Of a stretch of DNA of 64,000 nucleotides, positions 42,765-50,972 are shown piece after piece. The position numbers and the translations under genes are program-made. Origin of the DNA: an uncultured Spirochaetaceae bacterium. Its GTDB lineage: Bacteria > Spirochaetota > Spirochaetia > Sphaerochaetales > Sphaerochaetaceae. Location of the stretch: the NCBI GenBank assembly GCA_944390725.1, contig CALXQU010000008.1, positions 26,601 to 90,600 of the forward strand, read 5' to 3'. Position 1 is the first letter of the stretch. Every line of letters starts with the position of its first letter. The notes under the pieces are model-generated. The model was not told where the DNA came from. It searched no databases and was given only the letters and a program-made list of their open reading frames with translations.

Positions 42765-45222
42765 TTTCACGTCGCTTCCCGTATACCGCCACCGGCAGGA
42801 CATACTCGATGCCCTGGAGAGGAACCAGACGATTATCGTCGAAAGCCCTACAGGGTCCGGCAAGACGACGCAGATCCCCCTGATACTCAGGGAAGCGGGC
42901 TATGACAGGTCCGGCATCATAGGCATCACCCAGCCCAGGCGCATCGCGGCGATGTCCGTCTCGGAGTTCATCAGGAAGCAGATCGGCGACAGCGGCGCTT
43001 ACTGCGGCTACAAGATGCGCTTCGCCGACACGACCGGGCCTGACACGAGGATCAAGATCATGACCGACGGGATCCCCCTGCAGGAGGTGAAGCTCGATAA
43101 GACGCTCTCGCGCTACTCCGTCATCATGGTCGATGAGGCGCATGAGCGCAGCCTGAACATAGACTTCATACTCGGCCTGCTGAAGGAGATATCGTTCAGG
43201 CGCCCTGACCTGAAGATCATCATCTCCAGCGCGACGATAAACGCCGCTTCGTTCGCGGAGTTCTTCGGCAACGCGCCCATCATCTCCATCGACAGCAGGC
43301 CCTACGAGGTCGAAGTCAGATACGACCCCGCCGTGCTCTCGCGCGATACCGAGTACATCTACTGGGCGAAGGTCTCGGAGATCGTCAGGCATACCGTCGA
43401 CGACGGCAATGGCGATATCCTAATATTCCTCCCCGGAGAAGCCGAGATCAAGGCCTGCATAGATGAGCTGGAGCACACGCCGTTCTCCGGCCTGCTTGAG
43501 ATCTATCCCCTCTACGGGCGCCTCTCCAAGGATGAGCAGGAACGCGTATTCACGCCCACATCCCGGGGCAAGTGCAAGGTCGTGGTATCGACGAACATCG
43601 CAGAGACATCGCTCACGATAGACGGAATCCGCACCGTAATCGATTCAGGCATGGCCAAGGTCAACTTCTACAACCAGAAGAACTTCACCTCCGCCCTGCT
43701 GCCGCTGCCTATCTCGAGGGCATCGGCTGACCAGAGGAAGGGGCGTGCCGGACGTACGGCCCCAGGCATCTGCTACCGCCTCTACACCGAGCTGAGCTAC
43801 GACATGAGGCCACAGTATTCGGAGGAGGAGATCCTCCATTCCGACCTGGCCGAGGTCGTGCTGCGCATGAGCGAGCTCGAGATCTACAACACCGATTCCT
43901 TCCCCTTCATCACGCCGCCCAAGAAGAGCGCGATGCAGAGCGCAGAGGAGACGCTGCTGACAATCGGCGCCATCGAGAAGGACCACCATCTGACATCGAT
44001 CGGCAGCATGATGATACAGTTCCCGCTCCTGCCGAGGCTGTCGAGGATCATCGTCGAAGCGATCATGGGGTACCCTGACGTGATGGAGCAGGTGCTGATC
44101 GCAGTCGCCACCATGTCCGCCAAGACGCCGTACGTGCTTCCTCCTGGAGAGGAGCTCGAGGCGCGCGATGCCCACCGCTCGCTGAGGGACCCCGTATACG
44201 GTGACTTCCTCTCCATGGTAAGGCTCTTCAGGCGCTATGCGGATATCACGGACAGGCGCGAGAGGAAAGCCTTCTGCAAGTCCAAGTACCTCGATTACGA
44301 GACGATGGAGGAAATCCAGCATATCAAGACGCAGCTTGAGGCCATCGTCTCGGAAATGGGCATGCCGATATCCTCCGCGAAGGAGAGCCACACGAAGATC
44401 GCGGAGTACTTCATGTGCCTGATGACAGGCCTCAAGCAGTACGTCTGCATGAAGATCGACAGGTTCTCCTACCGCTCGCTCACAGCCGATTCGATCATGA
44501 TCCATCCGGGTTCCGCGTGGTTCTCGGAGCTGCCGCAGTATATCCTCGCAGGGGAGATCGTGCAGACGACCAAGATGTATGCCCGCACGGTATCGCCTAT
44601 CCAGAAGAGCTGGGTGGAGGCCATCGTACCCGAGCTCATCGCGGGAAGGCGCTCTCTCAAGGCAAAGGAGCGCAAGGACAGGGAGCGCAGCCTGAAGGAG
44701 AGCCTGGAGCAGTACAGGACGCGTGTCGGCAGCAAGGACGTATACGTGATACCGCTCAAGGACGCCCAGTCGATGGCGAAGGCTCCCAGGGCATTCAGGT
44801 TCTATCTCAGCATAAGCGGCTGCCTCTCCAAGGCCCTCATCCCCTCGGCCTGCATCGGCAAGGAGCTCTCGCTCATACCGAAGAACGCCGGCATCTCGAA
44901 GGCGAAGCTGAAAGGGAGATTCAGCCCGGAGGCCAAGCAGTACGGGGAGCTCGACTCGATGCTGAACATGGCCCTCGTACCGTTCAGCTCAGGCAAGAAG
45001 ACCTTCTCGTTCCTCATGCTGCACATGGGCAGGAACTCCTACTCCCTCGTACCCCACCCGTCGCTGCAGTATGCGGCCAAGGAGACGCTCTACTCGCTTT
45101 CCTGCCTGATCGAGACCGTGCCGAAGAAGCAGGGCAGGCTCAGGAACAGGATCCTCAGGATGATGGGCGCCTACGCCAAGGCGATGGACCTTGAGGAGGA
45201 TGGCACAGGCGGCCAGATCTGA
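42757..45222 (+). CDS. hrpA: DEAH-box ATP-dependent RNA helicase (HrpA-like)
   Basis: 821-aa helicase, shorter than E. coli HrpA. Motif I SPTGSGKTTQIP (about 32-43), Ia TQPRRIAAMSVSE, II MVDEAHERS, III SSATINA, then FLPGEAEIKACI, VVSTNIAETSLTIDG and motif VI DQRKGRAGRTAPGICYRLYT; HA2 and OB_NTP_bind regions follow. The preferred start is TTG 42757, with GGAAGGA about 8 nt upstream, overlapping the hisS stop by 8 nt. Earlier in-frame ATG codons lie within hisS. Likely roles: RNA metabolism, mRNA processing. Confidence 0.9.
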   Translation: MADFTSLPVYRHRQDILDALERNQTIIVESPTGSGKTTQIPLILREAGYDRSGIIGITQPRRIAAMSVSEFIRKQIGDSGAYCGYKMRFADTTGPDTRIKIMTDGIPLQEVKLDKTLSRYSVIMVDEAHERSLNIDFILGLLKEISFRRPDLKIIISSATINAASFAEFFGNAPIISIDSRPYEVEVRYDPAVLSRDTEYIYWAKVSEIVRHTVDDGNGDILIFLPGEAEIKACIDELEHTPFSGLLEIYPLYGRLSKDEQERVFTPTSRGKCKVVVSTNIAETSLTIDGIRTVIDSGMAKVNFYNQKNFTSALLPLPISRASADQRKGRAGRTAPGICYRLYTELSYDMRPQYSEEEILHSDLAEVVLRMSELEIYNTDSFPFITPPKKSAMQSAEETLLTIGAIEKDHHLTSIGSMMIQFPLLPRLSRIIVEAIMGYPDVMEQVLIAVATMSAKTPYVLPPGEELEARDAHRSLRDPVYGDFLSMVRLFRRYADITDRRERKAFCKSKYLDYETMEEIQHIKTQLEAIVSEMGMPISSAKESHTKIAEYFMCLMTGLKQYVCMKIDRFSYRSLTADSIMIHPGSAWFSELPQYILAGEIVQTTKMYARTVSPIQKSWVEAIVPELIAGRRSLKAKERKDRERSLKESLEQYRTRVGSKDVYVIPLKDAQSMAKAPRAFRFYLSISGCLSKALIPSACIGKELSLIPKNAGISKAKLKGRFSPEAKQYGELDSMLNMALVPFSSGKKTFSFLMLHMGRNSYSLVPHPSLQYAAKETLYSLSCLIETVPKKQGRLRNRILRMMGAYAKAMDLEEDGTGGQI

Positions 45223-45639
45223 GGCTGCCGCTGCCTTCGCTTTCCCAATGAGCCCCATCACCGGGGGATTCCCTCGCCTTTCCATCCGATGGCATCCTGG
45301 ATTTTTCCATCTCCACGGCTTTCAAGCCCTTTACTTCCTGGCAGATCTGTATATCTTTTATTCTAGGCTAGGTTCGGGGGTTCCTGGCCTTAGGTCGCGT
45401 AAGCGCTCCTGCTATGCAAGGCAAGTCGAGAGGATGCCCCATCAGGCATCGCGTTGAATCGTGCTCTTTTGGATAATTCGGGGTGGAGCAATGTTATTCG
45501 GAACCAAGGTATTCTTTTCAGGAAGACGGGTGCATCATCGTACGGAATGCATATCTTCTTTTGCATCTTTCATCATTAAGTACAGGAGGAACAGGGCCTC
45601 AGTGCCGCCAGGATTCGTCTGAGGATGAGGGGGTGTCAT
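45223..45639. other. 417-nt gap with no recognised gene
   Basis: No long supported reading frame and no tRNA, RNase P, tmRNA or SRP RNA pattern was seen. It contains small hairpins, the clearest GATGCC/GGCATC at 45433-45450 with a 6-nt loop. Composition is more mixed than the flanking genes. Confidence 0.5.
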
Positions 45640-45837
45640 ATGAGACGTCTTTTCACCATGATTGTCCTCAGCCTCTGCCTGGCATCCTCAGCATACAGCG
45701 CTGTCATCGCAACCGCGACACTGCATCTCAAGCTTACTGTCCCTCCTCCTCCCATCACATCGGAAACGAAGAGCGGAAGCTATGACGGATATAGCATCAG
45801 CCGCGGCAATGGCACGATAACTGTATCAGCGATATAG
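45640..45837 (+). CDS. Small predicted secreted protein (65 aa)
   Basis: Signal peptide MRRLFTMIVLSLCLASSAYS with AYS-A cleavage pattern; mature part about 45 residues beginning AVIATATLHLKL, with a PPPP run and Ser/Gly/Thr-rich tail ending in ITVSAI. A GAGGGGG site lies about 7 nt before ATG 45640. No recognised family; no cysteine, so not a lipoprotein. Between hrpA and era, alone. Confidence 0.55.
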   Translation: MRRLFTMIVLSLCLASSAYSAVIATATLHLKLTVPPPPITSETKSGSYDGYSISRGNGTITVSAI

Positions 45838-45888
45838 AGCCGATAACGGCTGTATCTCCACGTTATTGTCGGAGATGCGCCATGATTG

Positions 45889-45917
45889 TTCACAATCGCC
45901 ATCCGAGTCCGTATAAT
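45889..45917 (+). promoter_or_regulatory. Leaderless promoter of era
   Basis: -35 TTCACA (45889-45894), exact 17-nt spacer, -10 TATAAT (45912-45917), 6 nt to ATG 45924. Near-perfect promoter with no room for a ribosome site. Confidence 0.8.
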
Positions 45918-45923
45918 CCAGAT

Positions 45924-46808
45924 ATGAAATCAGCAACCGTATCCGTGATAGGACGTCCAAGCGCAGGCAAATCGACTCTCGTGAACACGATAACCGGCAT
46001 GAAGGTATCGATCACATCGCCGACTCCGCAGACGACAAGGAACAAGATCCGCGGCATCTACACCGACTCAAGGGGCCAGCTTGTCTTCACAGACACGCCT
46101 GGCTTCCATCTCTCCGACAAGGAGATCAACCGGCGCATGCAGGAAGTGACCGTATCCTCGCTCTCCGATTCCGATATGATCCTCTATCTCATCGACGGCA
46201 CAAGGAAGCCTGGCAAGGAAGAGGAGACGATAGCTGACCTCATCCTCCAGGCGGGGATACCTGTCGTCGCAGTCGTCAACAAGAAGGATGTCCTCAAGGA
46301 GGAACAGGCCAGGGAGGCAGAGGATTTCCTCCGCCAGAGGTTCCCCTCATCGCCCGTGCTGCTGGCTTCAGGCCGCGATGACGATGGCGTCGATGAGATA
46401 CTCATAGAGCTCTTCAGGTATGCGCCTGAAGGCGAGCTCATGTATGACGAGAGCATGTATACCGACCAGGACCTTGAGTTCCGCATCTCCGAGATCATCA
46501 GGGAGAAGACCATATCATCGCTTACCGAGGAGCTCCCCCATGCGATCTATGTGGAAATCGAGGATATGGAGTACTCCGAAGAGGAGAAGCATGTCTGGAT
46601 ACGTGCCGTCATCAACACCGAGCGCGATGGGCAGAAAGGCATCATCGTCGGCAGGGGCGGGGAGAACATCAAGAGGATAAGGAAGGAATCGTTCAAGGAA
46701 ATCCGCCCGATATTCCCCGGATCCACGCTCACGCTGGACCTGAGGGTGAAGTCGGATCCGAAGTGGAGGACGTCCCGCAAGGCGCTCTCCAGGATCTTCA
46801 GCGACTGA
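45924..46808 (+). CDS. era: GTPase Era
   Basis: Essential ribosome-assembly GTPase acting on the 16S rRNA 3' end, 294 aa. G1 GRPSAGKST (about residues 10-18), G2 TTRNKIRGI, G3 DTPGF, G4 NKKD. C-terminal KH domain IIVGRGGENIKRI (about 245-257). The start at 45924 is set by homology; the upstream frame to 45882 lies over the promoter. TATAAT ends 6 nt before the ATG. Confidence 0.95.
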   Translation: MKSATVSVIGRPSAGKSTLVNTITGMKVSITSPTPQTTRNKIRGIYTDSRGQLVFTDTPGFHLSDKEINRRMQEVTVSSLSDSDMILYLIDGTRKPGKEEETIADLILQAGIPVVAVVNKKDVLKEEQAREAEDFLRQRFPSSPVLLASGRDDDGVDEILIELFRYAPEGELMYDESMYTDQDLEFRISEIIREKTISSLTEELPHAIYVEIEDMEYSEEEKHVWIRAVINTERDGQKGIIVGRGGENIKRIRKESFKEIRPIFPGSTLTLDLRVKSDPKWRTSRKALSRIFSD

Positions 46809-46820
46809 GATAGCAGTCCG

Positions 46821-46970
46821 TCAGACCAGCCGTATCTCAACCCTCTTTCCCAATGCATGGGCAACCTTCTCCAAGGAACCGACCGTGGAATTCCCCTTGA
46901 GGCTCAGCATCCTATCCAATGAGCTGCGTGAAGTGCCGAGCCTGCTGGCCATTTCCATCTTGCTGGCCAT
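46821..46970 (-). CDS. Small XRE-type helix-turn-helix protein (49 aa, truncated form)
   Basis: MEMASRLGTSRSSLDRMLSLKG then GSLEKVAHALGKRVEIRLV matches the C-terminal HTH of XRE/HigA-type antitoxins (M-A-x-R-M-x-T-S-R-x-x-L-D-R-L-L), whose full versions have about 40 more N-terminal residues. ATG 46970 with GAGGTGG, 8 nt after the ABC gene stop, looks like a translated gene, not mere decay. No toxin gene adjoins. Could be a degraded antitoxin or a minimal regulator. Confidence 0.6.
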   Translation of the reverse strand: MASKMEMASRLGTSRSSLDRMLSLKGNSTVGSLEKVAHALGKRVEIRLV

Positions 46971-46978
46971 CAGCCACC

Positions 46979-48712
46979 TCAGCGGCTGAACTGGCTGTTA
47001 TAGAGATTGCAGTAGAAGCCTCCTGCCGCCATCAGCTCATCATGGCTGCCGCTCTCGATTATGCTGCCGTCCTTCATCACCAGGATCAGGTCGGCATTCC
47101 TTATCGTCGAGAGGCGATGGGCGATTATGAATGAGGTCCTCCCCTTCATCAGCGAGTCGAAAGCCTGCTGGATAAGTATCTCGGTACGCGTATCGACAGA
47201 GCTGGTAGCCTCATCAAGGATCAGCATCTCCGGCTCGGCAAGCATGGCCCTGGCAATGGACAGCAGCTGTTTCTGTCCTGCCGATATCGCTTCGGAATCA
47301 TCGCTTATATACTCATCAAGGCCATGCTCGAGTGAGAGGATATAGCCATCGAGATGGCATTCCCTTAGGGCATCCATCAGCATGCCGTCATCAGCTGCGG
47401 GATTGCCTACCAGGAGGTTCTCCCTTATCGTGCCGCTCTTGAGCCAGGTATCCTGCAGGACCATGGCGAAGCAGCTTCTGAGGGAATCCCTCGTACAGCC
47501 GAGATAGTCCTGCCCATCGACGAGTATCGTTCCCGAAAGCGGGTCATAGAAGCGCATCAGAAGATTGATCATCGTCGTCTTGCCGGCACCCGTAGGCCCT
47601 ACGATAGCGACCTTCATGCTGGGATGGACCGAAAGGGAGAAGCCGTCTATGAGGAGCCTCGCTCCCGGATAGGCGAATGAGATGCCGCTGAACGTGACCT
47701 CGCCATCCTTATGCACAAGGGCCGGCAGGCTGCTGTCATCGCTCTCCTGCTCCTCGCGCAGGAAGAGGAAGATACGCTCTGCGGAGGCGACTGCATTCTG
47801 GAACTCGGTCACCACGCCGCTGATCTCGTTGAACGGCTTGGCGTACTGCGATGCATAGACGAGGATGCAGGACAGGGCGCCTACGGTCATCAGCCCCGAG
47901 GCGGCGGCAATGCCTCCAGCCAGCGCGACAGCGACATAGACGAGGCTGTTGACGAACCTCGTCACCGGATTGGTAAGTGACGAGAAGAATGTCGCCAGAA
48001 GCGAATTGGCTGCCCACCTTGAATTGATCTCATCGAAGCGTACGCTGTTCCTTCCCTCCATGCCGAAAGCGGCCGCGGTATGCGCTGCGCTGACCATCTC
48101 ATCGACGAACGCGGTCTGCTCACCTTTGCTTTCGCTCTGCCTGTAGAAGAACGTGAAGGTCCTCTTGGCAATGAAGGAAGCGGCGAAGAAGGAAAGCGGC
48201 GTCGTGAGGATGACGACTATCGCGACCTGCCAGCTGACGGTGAACATGCAGATAATCGTTCCCGCTATCGTCATCACGCCCGTGAAGAGCTGGGTGAATC
48301 CCAGCAGGAGGCCATCGGCCACCTGGTCCACATCACTGATCATCCTGGAGACGATATCGCCATGGGGATGGGAATCGAGATATGAGAGCGGAAGCCTGCC
48401 TATCTGATGGAAGATATCCTTGCGCATCTCCCTGGAGGCAGAATAGGAAAGCCTGTTGTTCGCTATGTTCATCACGAACTGGAACAGCGCGGTAAGCACT
48501 GCGGCGACCCCCATGAGGGCAACGCTGGCGATGAATGACCTGCCATCCATGGCTGCGATCGCATCGATTGCGGCACCTGTCAGCATCGGGAAGAGAAGCG
48601 TGGAAAGGACGGACAGGAGCGCCATCAGGAGCGAGAGGGCAAGATAGCCCTTCATCCCCCTGGTGTATGAGAGCATCTGCGATACGGTACGCCTGTACTC
48701 TGAAGCCTTCAT
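46979..48712 (-). CDS. ABC transporter, permease-ATPase fusion (MsbA/LmrA-type half, second of pair)
   Basis: 577 aa: membrane domain (about 1-320, six helices; LDSHPHGDIVSRMISDVDQV coupling region), then NBD with Walker A GPTGAGKTT, Q-loop MVLQDTWL, signature ISAGQKQLLSIARAM (ISAGQ variant), Walker B MLILDEATSSVD. The start overlaps the partner stop as ATGA, indicating a heterodimeric exporter. The family exports drugs, lipids or peptides; substrate unknown. Confidence 0.92.
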   Translation of the reverse strand: MKASEYRRTVSQMLSYTRGMKGYLALSLLMALLSVLSTLLFPMLTGAAIDAIAAMDGRSFIASVALMGVAAVLTALFQFVMNIANNRLSYSASREMRKDIFHQIGRLPLSYLDSHPHGDIVSRMISDVDQVADGLLLGFTQLFTGVMTIAGTIICMFTVSWQVAIVVILTTPLSFFAASFIAKRTFTFFYRQSESKGEQTAFVDEMVSAAHTAAAFGMEGRNSVRFDEINSRWAANSLLATFFSSLTNPVTRFVNSLVYVAVALAGGIAAASGLMTVGALSCILVYASQYAKPFNEISGVVTEFQNAVASAERIFLFLREEQESDDSSLPALVHKDGEVTFSGISFAYPGARLLIDGFSLSVHPSMKVAIVGPTGAGKTTMINLLMRFYDPLSGTILVDGQDYLGCTRDSLRSCFAMVLQDTWLKSGTIRENLLVGNPAADDGMLMDALRECHLDGYILSLEHGLDEYISDDSEAISAGQKQLLSIARAMLAEPEMLILDEATSSVDTRTEILIQQAFDSLMKGRTSFIIAHRLSTIRNADLILVMKDGSIIESGSHDELMAAGGFYCNLYNSQFSR

Positions 48713-50421
48713 CTTGCGCCTCCCGTCTGCGAATGGCAGATCTCCTGGTAGACCGGGCATGAGCGCATGAGCTCCTCATGGGTGCCTATCCCCACGGCAT
48801 GGCCCTTGTCCAGCACGACGATCTTATCCATGCCCATCACGGAGCTTACGCGCTGGGAGACCACGAAGAGCGTGGAGCCCTCTATCGATGCGATGCTCCT
48901 GCGGATCCGGGCCTCCGTCTGGAAATCGAGCGCGGAGGTGCTGTCATCAAGTATGAGGATATCGGGACGGCGCAGAAGCGCCCTGGCGATTGTCAGCCTC
49001 TGCCTCTGCCCGCCGGATAGGTTCTGTCCGCGCTGCTCGATCTGGAAGCCAAGCCCGCCCTTCTCCATGACGAACTGGTATGCGCATGCCATCTCCAGCG
49101 CTTCCTCTATCTCCTTGTCGGAGGCATCCGGACGCGCCACCAGCATATTGTCCCTCACCGTTCCCTTGAGGAGGATCGCCTTCTGCGGCACGACGCCTAT
49201 CAGGGAGCGCAGGGATGCAAGCGACCATGTACGCACATCGCGCCCGAAGACGCTGACGGATCCTGCTGTAGCATCATAGAAGCGCGGGATCATATTGACC
49301 ATCGTAGTCTTGCCGGAGCCGGTGCCGCCGATGATGCCGATCTTCTCCCCTTTCCTCACGGTGAGCGTGACTGATGAAAGCGAAGGCTCCCCATCCGCAT
49401 ACGCAAGGGAGGCAGAATCGAATGACACGGCAGCTTCCCCATCGGCCTTGTCCGAGAATGTCCCATCCTGCATCGACGGCTCCTTGTCGAAGATGGCCTG
49501 TATCCTCTTTCCCGAGGCGACTGCCCGGGAGATGGTGACGATGAGGTTGGCGAGCTTGACAAGCTCGACAAGGATCTGGTTCATATAGTTCACGAGGGCA
49601 ACGATGGCACCGACCTCTATAAGGGACATTCCGAAGCGTTCCCTGCCGAACCAGATAATCGCGGCGACAGCCCCGTTCACGGCGGCATATGTCAGGGGAT
49701 TGAGCAGCGACGATATGCGGCCAGAGGCCATCTGCAGCGAGTACATGGCTTCCGCATCCTCCCTGAAGGCCTTCTCCTCATCAGCTGTCCTGCAGAATGC
49801 GCGCAGCACCCTGGAGCCATTGAGGCTGTCGCGGGTGCGCCTCGCGATGGAATCAAGGGCGTTCTGCACCTTCCTGTACATGGGGATGGTCACCCTCATG
49901 ATGAGCGCGACGATGATGGAAAGCAGCGGGATGATGATGACGAAGATCCAGGCAAGGGTGCTGTCGACGGTGAATGCCATGACAGCGGCGCCGACCACCA
50001 CGAACGGGGAGCGCATCGCCAGGCGCAGGAACATGTTTATGCCGTTCTGCACAAGCGTGGCATCGCTGGTAAGCCTCGTTATGAGCGTCGAAGTGCCGAT
50101 CTCATCCCGGTCCTTCTCCGAAAGCGACTGGATATGGCAGAAGAGGGCGCTCTTCATCTTCTCGGCAAAACCCGTTGCCGCCCGTGCGGAGAAATACTGG
50201 GCAGTCACCGATGAGGCCAGCCCCACCAGGGCCAGCACGACCATCAGCAGGGCCATCCTGAGGATATATGGGATATCGCCATTGGCGATGCCCACATCGA
50301 TAAGCGATGCCACCGCAAGGGGCACCAGCAGCTCGAAGACAGCTTCCAGGAGCTTGAAAAGGGGCGCGAGGACCGCTTCCGCCTTATGCCCCTCTATGAA
50401 TGTCGAAAGCCTCACACCCAT
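48709..50421 (-). CDS. ABC transporter, permease-ATPase fusion (first of heterodimeric pair)
   Basis: 570 aa: six-helix membrane domain (LVPLAVASLIDVGIANGD start region, EIGTSTLITRLTSDATLVQN), then NBD with Walker A GGTGSGKTT, signature LSGGQRQRLTIARAL, Walker B ILILDDSTSALD, where the usual catalytic Glu after the Walker B Asp is Asp, marking the degenerate site of a heterodimer. H-loop VVSQRVSS has Gln in place of His, also degenerate. ATG overlaps the flavin reductase stop by 1 nt. Confidence 0.92.
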   Translation of the reverse strand: MGVRLSTFIEGHKAEAVLAPLFKLLEAVFELLVPLAVASLIDVGIANGDIPYILRMALLMVVLALVGLASSVTAQYFSARAATGFAEKMKSALFCHIQSLSEKDRDEIGTSTLITRLTSDATLVQNGINMFLRLAMRSPFVVVGAAVMAFTVDSTLAWIFVIIIPLLSIIVALIMRVTIPMYRKVQNALDSIARRTRDSLNGSRVLRAFCRTADEEKAFREDAEAMYSLQMASGRISSLLNPLTYAAVNGAVAAIIWFGRERFGMSLIEVGAIVALVNYMNQILVELVKLANLIVTISRAVASGKRIQAIFDKEPSMQDGTFSDKADGEAAVSFDSASLAYADGEPSLSSVTLTVRKGEKIGIIGGTGSGKTTMVNMIPRFYDATAGSVSVFGRDVRTWSLASLRSLIGVVPQKAILLKGTVRDNMLVARPDASDKEIEEALEMACAYQFVMEKGGLGFQIEQRGQNLSGGQRQRLTIARALLRRPDILILDDSTSALDFQTEARIRRSIASIEGSTLFVVSQRVSSVMGMDKIVVLDKGHAVGIGTHEELMRSCPVYQEICHSQTGGAR

Positions 50422-50972
50422 CAGCGTATGAAATTGGTCCTGATCTTGGCTTCCGCCTCAGGAAGGGGAAGGCTGGCCTTCCTCATGGCCTTGATTACGT
50501 ATGCCATGTTCCTTGCGAGGATGCGCATCGTCTGGATGCCCTCCTCGTCCTTCAGCACCTCTTCCGGGGTATTGCCATGGACCTGGTTCCAGTAATTGGA
50601 GGAGACTATCAGCATCTCGGATATCGAGAAGAACCTGCAGATATCATCGAAAGCCGCGATAGCGCCTCCGCGCCTGCAGGACACCACAGCGGCTGCTGGC
50701 TTGAGCCTCACCTTGCCGCTGACCATGCCGAAGAGCTCATCAAGGAAGACCTTGGCAAGGCCGGAGAGCGATGCATAGTAGACAGGAGAGCCGACGATGA
50801 GGCCATCGGCGGCGATGATATCATCGGCAAGCTGCCTTATCGCATCCTTATCGGTAGTCGCATGCACGATCCTGGACTCGACGCCTTCCCTGGCAAGCTC
50901 CTCCGCAATCTGCGAAAGCGCCGTGAATGTACAGCCATGCTCGCGTGGCGAGCCGTTGACAAGGATCACCAT
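50421..50972 (-). CDS. NAD(P)H-dependent FMN reductase / flavodoxin-like protein
   Basis: 183-aa flavodoxin-fold oxidoreductase: VNGSPREHGCTF (FMN phosphate loop, about 5-16), GLIVGSPVYYASLSGLAKVFLDEL (isoalloxazine-side loop) and SCRRGGAIAAFDDI. Start ATG 50972 overlaps the lysK stop by 1 nt. Electron acceptor or substrate unknown. Part of the lysK-ABC operon. Confidence 0.87.
   Translation of the reverse strand: MVILVNGSPREHGCTFTALSQIAEELAREGVESRIVHATTDKDAIRQLADDIIAADGLIVGSPVYYASLSGLAKVFLDELFGMVSGKVRLKPAAAVVSCRRGGAIAAFDDICRFFSISEMLIVSSNYWNQVHGNTPEEVLKDEEGIQTMRILARNMAYVIKAMRKASLPLPEAEAKIRTNFIR

Noticed and set aside
45433..45450. Hairpin GATGCC/GGCATC as a terminator or small RNA
   Set aside because: Only 6 bp, 210 nt past hrpA, no T-run and no other RNA-gene feature.
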